A stretch of DNA of 64,000 bases from Tumebacillus lacus. GTDB lineage: Bacteria > Bacillota > Bacilli > Tumebacillales > Tumebacillaceae. The notes under the pieces are model-generated. The model was not told where the DNA came from, ran no database searches, and was given only the letters and a program-made list of their open reading frames with translations. Position numbers and translations under genes: made by a program. Below are positions 17,269-25,221 of this stretch, piece after piece. Position 1 is the first letter of the stretch; every line of letters begins with the position of its first letter. Where the stretch lies: contig NZ_JAPMLT010000001.1 in the NCBI RefSeq assembly GCF_026410385.1, positions 776,244 to 840,243 on the forward strand, read 5' to 3'.

Positions 17269-17333
17269 TGTATGTAGTCCCCTTTCAAATCTCTGCGGCG
17301 CGATGCACCGCCTGTCAATCTACTGCTATGTCA

Positions 17334-17349
17334 TGCAAATTTTATACCA
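17334..17349 (-). promoter_or_regulatory. Candidate sigma-54 promoter of ald
   Basis: Minus strand TGGTATAAAATTTGCA has the invariant GG and GC of -24/-12 promoters at the exact 10-base spacing. It matches 9 of 16 positions of the bkd promoter at 48271-48286. It would give a leader of about 55 nt. The match is weaker than for bkd (TGGTAT rather than TGGCAC). Confidence 0.45.
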
Positions 17350-17447
17350 AAAAGTGACGGCTGGCAAAGATTTATTGAAAATCATGCTCGTCCACCTGTT
17401 ATTCTGTACTTTTGTCCCACGATGATATACATGAATCCGCATACATC

Positions 17448-17494
17448 TGCAACTTCTTTCATGATCCGAAAGAAATTGCATGCAAAAAAATGCA
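17448..17494. promoter_or_regulatory. BkdR-like enhancer half-matches upstream of ald
   Basis: Two one-mismatch copies of TGCAA-N4-TTGCA: TGCAACTTCTTTCA (17448-17461) and TGCAAAAAAATGCA (17481-17494), with a TTGCATGCAA palindrome (17476-17485) between. They lie about 100-145 bp upstream of the -24/-12 element, the same range as the intact sites before bkd. They also overlap the fur terminator region, so partial chance similarity is possible. Confidence 0.4.
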
Positions 17495-17519
17495 GATCGC
17501 AACGAACTCCACGATCTGC
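17484..17519 (-). terminator. Terminator of fur
   Basis: GCAGATCG (17492-17499) pairs perfectly with CGATCTGC (17512-17519); minus strand continues with ATTTTTTT. Confidence 0.85.
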
Positions 17520-17521
17520 GA

Positions 17522-17965
17522 CTATTTTTTCACATTGCGACAGGACGCGCAGTATCCCAGGAAGGACACGCGATGATCGACAATTTGGAAGTTGTGGTCG
17601 CGCTCGACGCGTTCTTCCAGATCGTCGAGCAAATCCTCAATCTCAGACAAGGTGCCGCATTTCACACAGATCAAATGATGGTGATGATGCGGATGGTCGT
17701 CCGAGCGAAATTCATAGCGGGCCACGCCGTCACCGAAGTTGAGCTTTTCAATGATTTTCAGGTCACACAGCAGGTCGAGCGTGCGGTAAACAGTTGCGAG
17801 CCCAATGTCCGGAGCCTTTTGCTTGACCAGCATAAAGATCTCCTCCGCACTGAGGTGGCTCTCTTCGTTTTCCAGCAGCACGCGCAGTGTCGCCTCGCGC
17901 TGAGGGGTCAATTTAAACTGCTCCGCATGGAGTTGTTTTTTTATCGTCTCGAGTTTTTCTTGCAT
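17522..17965 (-). CDS. fur: Fur-family ferric uptake regulator
   Basis: 147-aa iron- and zinc-binding repressor. N-terminal winged helix (about 1-85) with KLTPQREATLRVL and the recognition helix in GLATVYRTLDLL; dimerisation domain with DDHPHHHHHLICVKCG and the second zinc pair CASC near the C-terminus. Position near spoIIM, yqzK and xerD matches Bacillus fur and argues against PerR or Zur. AGGAGGGGG lies before the ATG. Confidence 0.93.
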   Translation of the reverse strand: MQEKLETIKKQLHAEQFKLTPQREATLRVLLENEESHLSAEEIFMLVKQKAPDIGLATVYRTLDLLCDLKIIEKLNFGDGVARYEFRSDDHPHHHHHLICVKCGTLSEIEDLLDDLEERVERDHNFQIVDHRVSFLGYCASCRNVKK

Positions 17966-18038
17966 CGCAACCCCCTCCTAAGCGGCCTTTCGTCAAACTG
18001 TTTCCTATTATATGCAACCGTTTTAGCCGTGTCAAACT

Positions 18039-18536
18039 TTAGTTCCGGACTTGATGATCCAGTCGTTTTTTTACTAGATCGACGGCCGTCCGCACCGCAT
18101 CTTGCACCTCGGAGCGGTCGTCCTCCCCTGCGTGTCGGAGCAGATCGAGCAGTGCGGCGGCACTGCCGGGGATGCGGTATTGAGCAGCCTGTCCGACCGC
18201 CACGGCGAGGGCGCGCAACACCTCTGCCTGCGGGTGATCGAGCAGATCGCGGATCTCCTGGATGCCGCTCGGATAATCGGTGATCAGCATCGACGTGAAC
18301 ATCATCACCGACCGTTCGCGCACCTGCTCGTCCGCGTCAGCCGCGAGCCGCAGCACATATGGTGTGAGGCTTTTGTCGCGCACCCACAGATCTTGGAGCA
18401 ACGCGCAGGCCACCTGACGAATGGCAGGCAGAGCGGACATCGTCATTTTTTGGGCATAGCGGGTCAAAGCGGGCCCGTCGCCGCGATGCGCTTCGAGCAG
18501 TTCGACGGCCATCTGAAGTTGCAATTGTTGATTCAT
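18039..18536 (-). CDS. HEAT-repeat-like helical protein
   Basis: 165-aa soluble all-helical protein with degenerate HEAT-type repeats: ALPAIRQVACALLQDLW, LAADADEQVRERSVMMF, LLDHPQAEVLRALAVAVG. Probably a protein-binding scaffold; no catalytic motif, and I cannot name a family. The ATG at 18536 (MNQQLQLQ) is preferred because GGGGTGG precedes it; the frame runs upstream to 18617 without a ribosome site and over a terminator. It lies between fur and the RNHCP gene. Confidence 0.7.
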   Translation of the reverse strand: MNQQLQLQMAVELLEAHRGDGPALTRYAQKMTMSALPAIRQVACALLQDLWVRDKSLTPYVLRLAADADEQVRERSVMMFTSMLITDYPSGIQEIRDLLDHPQAEVLRALAVAVGQAAQYRIPGSAAALLDLLRHAGEDDRSEVQDAVRTAVDLVKKRLDHQVRN

Positions 18537-18606
18537 AGCTGAGCCACCCCTCTCTGCTTCTATTATAAAAGAAGAGAGGAAAAGATCCTGTAAGCGGGAT
18601 AACATC

Positions 18607-18640
18607 AAAAACAGCACTCACATGGAGAGTGCTGTTTTTT
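18607..18640. terminator. Terminator after the RNHCP gene
   Basis: AAAAACAGCACTC (18607-18619) pairs with GAGTGCTGTTTTT (18627-18639), symmetrical enough to act in both directions. Confidence 0.85.
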
Positions 18641-18971
18641 ACAAGCTTTGTTTCTTCATGATCGCCAGCATCCGGTCAAAGGAGTCCGGCTGGCTCGGAT
18701 CATCAAGCGCCAGGCGATTGCGGCAGGTGTGACCGCAGGTGTCGCAGCGATGCACGACCATGTAGCCTTTGTTTTTGTGCTCCTCGATGCGGATCGGCTC
18801 CAGCATGCCGCCGCAGTTTGCCGCGCGGTCGCCGGGGTTGATGTCGAGGTGCAGGGAGTAAAAACAGTTCGGGCAGTGGTTGCGGCAGGAGCCTTGTGCC
18901 AGCGGGCCGACTTCCGTGCCGCAATGCTGGCAGGTGAAAGATTCGTTGATAACGGTAAATTTGCGTGACAT
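18639..18971 (-). CDS. RNHCP-domain zinc-ribbon protein
   Basis: 110-aa protein matching the RNHCP domain: FTCQHCGTEV, SCRNHCPNCFYSLHLD (the name-giving RNHCP), then HRCDTCGHTCRNR. Three CxxC-type clusters suggest two zinc sites. Function unknown; the family is found mainly in Firmicutes and Actinobacteria. It follows spoIIM by 27 bases and probably shares its transcript. Confidence 0.9.
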   Translation of the reverse strand: MSRKFTVINESFTCQHCGTEVGPLAQGSCRNHCPNCFYSLHLDINPGDRAANCGGMLEPIRIEEHKNKGYMVVHRCDTCGHTCRNRLALDDPSQPDSFDRMLAIMKKQSL

Positions 18972-18998
18972 GTCGTGCGGATTCGCTCCTTTTGTCTA

Positions 18999-19658
18999 TT
19001 ACAGATGCGGGATGACGGCGCGCATCAGCGCCGGGGACAGGTAGCCTTCGACAAACGCGGCGAGGATCATCGCCATCGCCACCGTCGCGACCAGACCCGT
19101 GTACGAGAGAAAGTTGCGGTAGAGCATCGTGCCCGCGCTCATGCGGAGCACCGGTTGCTCGTGCCCGAACCGGCTCTTGACCAAGGCCAGCGAGAACGAG
19201 ATGCCGGCGACGCCGCAGACCAGCAGGGCCGGGATGTAGATCAAATTTTGCGGCAGGACGGCAGCCAGCGCAAACAGGATGCCCTTCGCCTGAAACTGCG
19301 AGACGACCACGCCGACGGTAAAGCCGATCATAAAGCCTTTGATGAAGATCAAGATCACGATCACCGGCAGCCCGATGATCGACAGCCCGAGAATCCACAG
19401 CATCCCGGTCGTCTTCAAAAACCCGGCGGCCGAGTGCCACGCGATCTCCGACGGGGTGGTGCCGGTCTGCTCCATGTTTAACGCTTGGAAAAACCCTTTC
19501 AGCGCATCGTGGAGCGACTGGACCTGCGAATCGGCCAACGCGCCGACGACGATGGCGCCAAACAACACGCCGATCATAAACAGCACCGACACAAAGACAA
19601 ACAAACTCATATGATCTTTCAGGTAGCCGGAGACAGAGATTTTCACCTTGCGTACCAT
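18999..19658 (-). CDS. spoIIM: Stage II sporulation protein M
   Basis: 219-aa integral membrane protein with about five hydrophobic segments. In Bacillus it scaffolds the SpoIID-SpoIIM-SpoIIP complex in the mother-cell membrane, which drives engulfment of the forespore. The start MVRKVKISVSGYLKDHMSLF and the sequence around PALLVCGVAGISFSLALVKSRF match the family; length matches Bacillus SpoIIM (214 aa). GAGGAGGG precedes the ATG, and a sigma-E-like promoter lies upstream. Confidence 0.93.
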   Translation of the reverse strand: MVRKVKISVSGYLKDHMSLFVFVSVLFMIGVLFGAIVVGALADSQVQSLHDALKGFFQALNMEQTGTTPSEIAWHSAAGFLKTTGMLWILGLSIIGLPVIVILIFIKGFMIGFTVGVVVSQFQAKGILFALAAVLPQNLIYIPALLVCGVAGISFSLALVKSRFGHEQPVLRMSAGTMLYRNFLSYTGLVATVAMAMILAAFVEGYLSPALMRAVIPHL

Positions 19659-19695
19659 TGTTCGTAGCCCTCCTCTTTGTCCAACCTAACGCTAC

Positions 19696-19725
19696 ATCCT
19701 ATGTGGACGAGAGGAAGTCTATGAA
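19696..19725 (-). promoter_or_regulatory. Candidate sigma-E promoter of spoIIM
   Basis: Minus strand TTCATAGA (19718-19725), 14-base spacer, CATAGGAT (19696-19703). The -10 fits the sigma-E consensus CATAnnnT and the -35 keeps the ATA core. spoIIM is a known sigma-E gene in Bacillus. Confidence 0.5.
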
Positions 19726-19742
19726 TTTTTTTTAGAAGAGCA

Positions 19743-20933
19743 TCAAGTGAGAATCTTGCCGTACGTGCCGCCGCCGCCCACCGAGATCGGCAGTTCGCCC
19801 CGCCGCGCACGGGCGATGTCGCGGGCGATCTGCGGGCCGACCGCTTCAGCGATCTGCTCTTCGGTCGCCTCGTGGAGCACGTTCATCTCCGTGCCGAAGC
19901 GTGCCAACAGTTTGTCGATGGTGCGCTTGCCGACCTTCGGGATGAAGTCGAGCGGGATTTGATAGAAATAGGGCGGTCGGTGCTCCGGATGCACGTGCTG
20001 CTCGCGGTCGGCGATGGTCAGGATGCGATCGAGCACGCCGCGCACGATTTTTTTGCCGCCGCAGTGGGAGCAACGCTGCGTCTGGATGTCGCCCTGGTCC
20101 AACACCGTGTCACACGCCGCGCAGAAGGTGCGATGGTATTTGCCAAGCTCCGGTTCGAGGCCGTAGTTGGCGACCACCCGGCGGCCGTCTTGGCGCAGGA
20201 GCGCTTTTTTTACCTCGTCGAACGTCGGAGCGGCGAGGCGGACTTTGTTGTACTCGCGGCCGATCTTCGCCAGCGAGTGCGCGTCCGAATTGGAGACGAA
20301 CGAGATGTCGGTCAGTTCGGAGAAGAGGTCGGCCAGTTTGTTGTCGGCCGACAGACCGAGCTCCAGCGCGGAGACCTGCGTCGGATCGACCATGTCGGAG
20401 AGGCGGGACACGCAGTTGCCCAGCACGCTCTTGTGCGGGGTGAAGGCGTGGTTGATGATAAACAGTCCGCCGAGCTCGGTCGTGATCGCCTGCAGTTCGA
20501 ACGACGTGCAGCGGGCGCGTTGGGACGAGAGGACGCGATTTTTCACCCGCTCGCCGAGCCAGTCGGAAAATCGGCGCATCGCAACGATGTCGCGCATCCA
20601 GATCCCGAAGTGCGCCGCTCCGCCCTGCGGTCCCGAGGTCTCGACTTCGGCGCCCAGCAGGAGTGTCGTCTTGCCTTGGTAGTCGTACCCGCCGCCCGGC
20701 AGTTCGGTGAGGAGACCCTCTTGTACGCAGGCCTCGATCTCGTCCAGCACAGGTGGCGAGACGGCGTCGATGATGCCGATGATGTCGATTCCTTTGCGGT
20801 CGGCCGCCTCCCGGATGATTTCAAAAAAGGTCAGGTCCTTGGAGGCGGCCATTTTTACCGGCTGGCCGTCGGCGGTGCGCCCGATGTGGATGTGCAGGTC
20901 GAGAAAGTAGTCTCGGAGCGCCAGATCGGACAT
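19743..20933 (-). CDS. Endonuclease Q-like / TIGR00375 family PHP nuclease
   Basis: 396-aa protein. N-terminal PHP-type metallophosphoesterase (about 1-300) with FLDLHIHIGRT, LLGAEVETSGPQGGAAHFGIW, IINHAFTPH and SNSDAHSLAKIGREYN. A four-cysteine zinc finger CAACDTVLDQGDIQTQRCSHC follows (about 300-325), then a helix-hairpin-helix-like C-terminus (IPKVGKRTIDKLLARFGTEM). This matches endonuclease Q, which cuts DNA 5' of deaminated bases and is known from archaea and some bacilli. ATG 20933 lies 4 bases after nudF, so the two repair or sanitation genes are co-transcribed. Confidence 0.85.
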   Translation of the reverse strand: MSDLALRDYFLDLHIHIGRTADGQPVKMAASKDLTFFEIIREAADRKGIDIIGIIDAVSPPVLDEIEACVQEGLLTELPGGGYDYQGKTTLLLGAEVETSGPQGGAAHFGIWMRDIVAMRRFSDWLGERVKNRVLSSQRARCTSFELQAITTELGGLFIINHAFTPHKSVLGNCVSRLSDMVDPTQVSALELGLSADNKLADLFSELTDISFVSNSDAHSLAKIGREYNKVRLAAPTFDEVKKALLRQDGRRVVANYGLEPELGKYHRTFCAACDTVLDQGDIQTQRCSHCGGKKIVRGVLDRILTIADREQHVHPEHRPPYFYQIPLDFIPKVGKRTIDKLLARFGTEMNVLHEATEEQIAEAVGPQIARDIARARRGELPISVGGGGTYGKILT

Positions 20934-20937
20934 GGTG

Positions 20938-21516
20938 TTACGCCTTCCCCTGACGATCCCGCTCGCGCAGCCAGTAGTAGACGCAGGCCACCGTCTTCGC
21001 ATCGGCGATCTCGCCGCTGACGATCTTCGCCTCCGCCTCGTCCGCAGTCAGTTCGATCACGTCGAGAAACTCGTCATCATCGAGGTTTTGCGCCGTTTTG
21101 GTCAGCCCAGTCGCGACATAGGTGTGCATGATCTCGTCGGCAAAGCCCGGCGAGGTGTAAAACGAGCTGAGATGCTTCCACTCGCTCGCGGTGTAGCCGG
21201 TCTCTTCCTCCAACTCCCGTTTCGCCGAATCCAGCGGGTCCTCACCTTTTTCCAGTTTGCCGGCCGGTGTCTCCAGCAGCACGCGTTCGGTCGGCTTGCG
21301 GAACTGGGAGACGAGCAGGATCTTGTCTTCCGGGGTGATCGCCAGCACGGTCACCGCGCCCGGGTGGGTGACGATCTCGCGGGATGCGGTCTTGCCGTTT
21401 GGCAGTTCGACCGTTTGCAGGTGCAGAGAGATCATGCGGCCTTCATAGATCGTTTTCGAATCGATCGTTTTTTCCCGCAGATGCAGGTCGGTCTGTTGAT
21501 TTTGTTGTTCGGACAT
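20938..21516 (-). CDS. nudF: Nudix hydrolase, ADP-ribose pyrophosphatase
   Basis: 192-aa cytosolic hydrolase with a complete Nudix box (GKLEKGEDPLDSAKRELEEE then TGY). Sequence and position near spoIIM match Bacillus NudF (YqkG), which cleaves ADP-ribose to AMP and ribose-5-phosphate. The ATG at 21516 is chosen: AGAGGAGG lies 8 bases before it. The open frame continues up to 21687 without signals. Divergently transcribed from the mciZ-like gene. Confidence 0.93.
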   Translation of the reverse strand: MSEQQNQQTDLHLREKTIDSKTIYEGRMISLHLQTVELPNGKTASREIVTHPGAVTVLAITPEDKILLVSQFRKPTERVLLETPAGKLEKGEDPLDSAKRELEEETGYTASEWKHLSSFYTSPGFADEIMHTYVATGLTKTAQNLDDDEFLDVIELTADEAEAKIVSGEIADAKTVACVYYWLRERDRQGKA

Positions 21517-21554
21517 GGGTGGCTCCTCCTCTACCATCTCTTTTTCATAGACGT

Positions 21555-21584
21555 GGTATAACCGTCCCCGGATCGGCATAGACT
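21555..21584 (+). promoter_or_regulatory. Candidate sigma-E promoter of mciZ-like gene
   Basis: GGTATAA (21555-21561), 15-base spacer, CATAGACT (21577-21584) on the plus strand fit the sigma-E pattern (-35 with ATA core, -10 CATAnnnT). Transcription would start near 21592, about 28 bases before the ATG. Bacillus mciZ is sigma-E dependent. Confidence 0.55.
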
Positions 21585-21619
21585 GGGAACATCCAACACG
21601 GTCACGGGGGGTATGTGAG

Positions 21620-21769
21620 ATGGTGAAAACGTATGTATCGGAACGTTCGTTGCGCATGGTCGGCAAAGCTTGGCAGATCCGGGCCATTCTGCGCGCCTAT
21701 GCGGGCAGCGACACGACGCTGCATCAGTTCTTGTCGGTCAACTGCCACGCTTCGTCCCGCCGGGAGTAA
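21620..21769 (+). CDS. mciZ: MciZ-like mother-cell inhibitor of FtsZ (49 aa)
   Basis: A 49-codon gene too short for usual gene calling. The segment MVGKAWQIRAILRAYAG (residues 13-29) closely matches, from memory, the FtsZ-binding core of Bacillus subtilis MciZ (VGKAWEIRAKLKEYG), with about 10 of 15 residues identical. MciZ is a 40-residue peptide made in the mother cell that caps FtsZ filaments and blocks division during sporulation. Location next to nudF agrees with Bacillus. GGGGGG lies 8 bases before the ATG, and a sigma-E-like promoter is upstream. The C-terminal tail is longer and overlaps the DUF3866 3' end by 46 bases on the other strand. Confidence 0.8.
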   Translation: MVKTYVSERSLRMVGKAWQIRAILRAYAGSDTTLHQFLSVNCHASSRRE

Positions 21770-22893
21770 CTCTCCGGCGGTTTTTTCTTTTTCGGAGCGC
21801 TCAATTGTCGCGCCACCCACTCCCCGGCACTGCCGGCCGCAAGGAAAAAGGCGGGGTCGGCGGACAGGTCGCGCCCCATCGTCCTTAATGGTACTGGAAA
21901 GGCTTGGGTCGCGTCCAGTATCGATTGGCCGCTGACTCCGACAAGGCGGTGTTTTTGATGCAATCCCGCCCCCGTCACCTGCGCCCAGACACGGGTCGCC
22001 TGCTCGTCCGGCAGAAGCGGCAGCGGCACGGTGGCCGGCGCGAGGGCGACGTGTGCCAGCGCGGTCAACGTATGGTGCGACACGCCTTGATGGCGCAGTC
22101 TGCTGTCAGCAAACGAGAGTCTCGGCACGACGACCGGATCGCCGCCGAGCGCATGGACGGCGTTGACGGCAGTGCCGACCTCGATCCCCGTGTGCCCGTA
22201 GCGAGTGCCCGTGCCGACGATGCCGGGCCCCATCGCGACGATGATGCAGTCCGCCTCCAAGACATGGCGAGCGGCGAGCAGACCGCTGTAAAGAGTGACC
22301 GCTTCGAGATCGCCGCCGTATGCGTGGCCGACGGTGACCGTCCCGGCGAGCAGGCCGAGATGGTTGAGCTGCGCGACCGTTTTCGAAAAATGGAGCGGCA
22401 GGGCGGCGCCGTCTGTCATCACGTACGCGACCTTGGCGACAGGGCACGCTCGGCGTTCGGCTTCATAGCGGAGCGTCATCGCGACGGCCGGCAACATGCT
22501 GTGCAGCTCGCAGATCACCACCGGCGTCCCGTCGAGCGATTCGGCGTCGCGCATGATCTCGTGCATCGGGTGATCGGGCTCCTCGACGGCGTGTACGGCG
22601 ACTTGGAACGGGGTGTAGCGCACTTTCATGATGTGGCCCGGCTGTTCGGGTGACGACGGCGACTGGGCCGCCCCTTCGACGGCGATGACAAAATGACTTC
22701 CGCCCGTGCCGAGCCCCAGCCGCACAGCGGTCGTGTTCAGCAGCACGCGGTCGCCGACCTTTGCCGGCACGCCGAAAACGGGCTCCTGCCAGGCCCGTTC
22801 CAGACTGCCGTTCAATTCGACCAGCAACTCCCGCCCTTGCGGCGATTCATGGAGAACCGCCGCGACGAGGCCCGTCTCCAAATCCCATTTCAT
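21724..22893 (-). CDS. DUF3866 family protein
   Basis: 389-aa protein of the DUF3866 family, conserved in sporulating Firmicutes and Actinobacteria; function unknown. An N-terminal beta-rich stretch resembles a small OB-like domain (VGDRVLLNTTAVRLGLGTGG), followed by an alpha/beta core with HSMLPAVAMTLRY, VTVGHAYGGDLEAVTLYSGL and VAMGPGIVGTGTRYGHTGIE. The ATG at 22893 overlaps the peptidase stop (TGATG), with GGAGGTGA 7 bases before it. Ends in a lysine-rich tail. Confidence 0.88.
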   Translation of the reverse strand: MKWDLETGLVAAVLHESPQGRELLVELNGSLERAWQEPVFGVPAKVGDRVLLNTTAVRLGLGTGGSHFVIAVEGAAQSPSSPEQPGHIMKVRYTPFQVAVHAVEEPDHPMHEIMRDAESLDGTPVVICELHSMLPAVAMTLRYEAERRACPVAKVAYVMTDGAALPLHFSKTVAQLNHLGLLAGTVTVGHAYGGDLEAVTLYSGLLAARHVLEADCIIVAMGPGIVGTGTRYGHTGIEVGTAVNAVHALGGDPVVVPRLSFADSRLRHQGVSHHTLTALAHVALAPATVPLPLLPDEQATRVWAQVTGAGLHQKHRLVGVSGQSILDATQAFPVPLRTMGRDLSADPAFFLAAGSAGEWVARQLSAPKKKKPPESYSRRDEAWQLTDKN

Positions 22894-24077
22894 CACGAAG
22901 TCACCTCCCTGCGTTCGGCTGCCGTCTGGATGATGCCGATGACGATTTTCGTTGCGGCGAGCAAGTCGCGCACGGTGACCGTTTCGTCGACAGTGTGGTC
23001 GTTTGTCGCCCCGACGCCGAGATTGACGGCGGGGATGCCTTTGGTGTTGAGGTTGTTCGTGTCACTGCCTCCCCCGCGCGGGGCGAGCTTCGGTGTCAGT
23101 CCGGCCCGGCGCAGACCTTCCATCGCCAGTTGCACCACCTCATCCGCTTCGGAGAGGTTAAATCCGTCGTAGATCTTCTGCTCCTCGATGTCCACCTTGG
23201 CCCCCCATTTTTCGGCAGCGAGGGTGAAGGCGGTGTGGACGTTGTTCATCTGTTCGCTGAGTTTCTGCTCATCTCGCGAGCGAGCTTCACCGAGGATCTC
23301 GACGCGGTCACAGACGATGTTGGTCTTGTCCCCGCCTTGGATCACGCCGATGTTCAGCGTGGTCTCCTCGTCGATCCGGCCCATTTTCAAATGAGAGATC
23401 GCATCGGCCGCCACGGAGATCGCGTTGAGCCCGTCCTCCGGGTTGACCCCCGAATGCGCCGCTCTGCCGTAGATGCGGATCGTAAAATCGATCTCTGTCG
23501 GCGACGACGTGATGATCGTGTCGGGCGGACCGCCGGAGTCCATGACAAAGGCGTATTTTGCCTGAATGATCTCCTTGTCGAGGTAGAGAGAGCCGAACAG
23601 CCCGGTCTCTTCGGCGATGGTAAAGGCGAACTGGAGATCGCCGTGTTTGATGTTGTGTTCTTTTATGTATTGCAGAGCTTCGAGGATCGCCACGATGCCT
23701 GCCCGGTCGTCTGCGCCGAGGATCGTCTTGCCGTCCGTTTTGATGACGCCGTTCTCCTGTTTGACCTGGATGCCTTGGCTCGACACCACCGTGTCCATAT
23801 GCGCGGTGAAGAGCAGAGGCGTCGCCCCTTCGACGTTGCCTTTTAGCGTGGCGATGACATTGCCGGTCTGAGGCTCGTGTTCGAGCAGTTGCTTCTTTTC
23901 CTTCCCTGCCACCCGCAACACACGCTGCCCGGCATCGTCCTCCTCCACCTCACAGCCAAACTCTTCGCGCATTACACGCAACAAATAATCGGCCATCGGC
24001 CGCTCCTTATGCGACGGTGTGTCGATCTGCACCAGTTCCAAAAAGCGATCGACGATCCGTTTTTCGTTCAGGTCCAT
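22893..24077 (-). CDS. PepT-like M20-family metallopeptidase
   Basis: 394-aa di-zinc aminopeptidase of the peptidase T-like group (TIGR01883). Zinc ligands and catalytic residues appear in FTAHMDTVVSS, GADDRAGI, IAEETGLFGS and the C-terminal HTVDETVT; the dimerisation lid lies near 190-300. It probably degrades small peptides in the cytosol. Coupled to DUF3866. A second paralogue is encoded at 31732-32850. AGGAGTGA precedes the ATG. Confidence 0.9.
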   Translation of the reverse strand: MDLNEKRIVDRFLELVQIDTPSHKERPMADYLLRVMREEFGCEVEEDDAGQRVLRVAGKEKKQLLEHEPQTGNVIATLKGNVEGATPLLFTAHMDTVVSSQGIQVKQENGVIKTDGKTILGADDRAGIVAILEALQYIKEHNIKHGDLQFAFTIAEETGLFGSLYLDKEIIQAKYAFVMDSGGPPDTIITSSPTEIDFTIRIYGRAAHSGVNPEDGLNAISVAADAISHLKMGRIDEETTLNIGVIQGGDKTNIVCDRVEILGEARSRDEQKLSEQMNNVHTAFTLAAEKWGAKVDIEEQKIYDGFNLSEADEVVQLAMEGLRRAGLTPKLAPRGGGSDTNNLNTKGIPAVNLGVGATNDHTVDETVTVRDLLAATKIVIGIIQTAAERREVTS

Positions 24078-24239
24078 CCAAGGTCACTCCTTCTGCTACG
24101 GAATCGGTTTCCAGTAGTAGTATGACCTGCCTGTCGTGTTTTCGATACTTTTACGAAACGTTATGGAAAGGTAGAAAGGAATGCGGAGCGGCGGGACGAA
24201 TTTCTCCATGTATTAGAAAAAGATGGGAGGCAGACCACG

Positions 24240-25058
24240 ATGAAAAAAGTCTCGATCCTCTGCGCCGCGCTTCTCGCAGTCGGCACGACCGCGATGGTAA
24301 GCCCGGCTGTGGAAGCAGGGGCTGCGGTAGACCCGCGGACGTATTTGGCGACGTTGCAGTTTGACGGCAAGGACTGGCTGGACTCGGGGGAACAAAACTT
24401 CCCGCAGCCGTTCCGGTTCCAGAGCTATGACACGAACATCGAGCACAACAAGGAAAACATGGTCCGCTTCAAGATCGGCAACTACGTCACCGGCACCGGT
24501 TCGACCGGCTGGGCCAACCGAGGGCCGAACGATCAGCGACCGGCTGTCTATTTTCATTTCTTGACCTATGGCGGGTATGACATCTATCAGTACTGGCTCT
24601 ACTACGCGGACAACGACTACATCAACGACCACGAGCATGACTGGGAAAAATACTTCGTCTACGTGCAAAACGGCGTGCCGAAGTACCTCCTGATCTCGCA
24701 CCACAGCGACAACACGATCTATCCTTGGGCGAACATCCCCAAAGACAACGGCCACCCGTTCATCGGTGTCGACGGCGGTGCGCACGCGATGAAACTCGAC
24801 AGCGAGGACGGCGTGAAGATTCGCTACTCCGGCGCCGTCTCGGCAAACGGCGGTCGCTTGGATCAAGGCAACGGGCAGACGATCCCGTGGGTCGTGTACT
24901 CCAACGACGCAGGCGTGCCAAACGTCACGCCGTACACCATGTCCCCGAACATCTTCTACGGCGGCGACCCCGAATACAGCACCAACTCCAACGAATACGG
25001 CTCCCCATACGACGCGCCGTGGAAACGAAGTGACTGGAACACGCCGCAATTGCCGTAG
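24240..25058 (+). CDS. Secreted protein with HDWE motif (NPP1/Vps62-like, distant)
   Basis: 272-aa exported protein. Signal peptide about 1-26 (MKKVSILCAALLAVGTTAM, cleavage near VEAGA). The mature domain is rich in Tyr, Trp and Asp, with YQYWLYYADND and INDHEHDWEKYFVYV. HDWE after an acidic-His stretch recalls GHRHDWE of necrosis-inducing NPP1-like proteins, and the general layout of Vps62-type beta sandwiches. The relation is distant and toxicity should not be assumed. GGGAGG precedes the ATG. Monocistronic. Confidence 0.6.
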   Translation: MKKVSILCAALLAVGTTAMVSPAVEAGAAVDPRTYLATLQFDGKDWLDSGEQNFPQPFRFQSYDTNIEHNKENMVRFKIGNYVTGTGSTGWANRGPNDQRPAVYFHFLTYGGYDIYQYWLYYADNDYINDHEHDWEKYFVYVQNGVPKYLLISHHSDNTIYPWANIPKDNGHPFIGVDGGAHAMKLDSEDGVKIRYSGAVSANGGRLDQGNGQTIPWVVYSNDAGVPNVTPYTMSPNIFYGGDPEYSTNSNEYGSPYDAPWKRSDWNTPQLP

Positions 25059-25221
25059 GATCTGGATGCAACAGGGGACGGGAACTTCTGCTTCGATCCC
25101 CCTTCCCTACCTCCGGCGCACTTTTCTGATTTTTTGACTGACCCGCATACATCTGTCGTTGTTTACGCATGTCTATAGGACCCCCTCTTTCGGCATCACA
25201 CAAGGAAGGAGTTGATGCACG

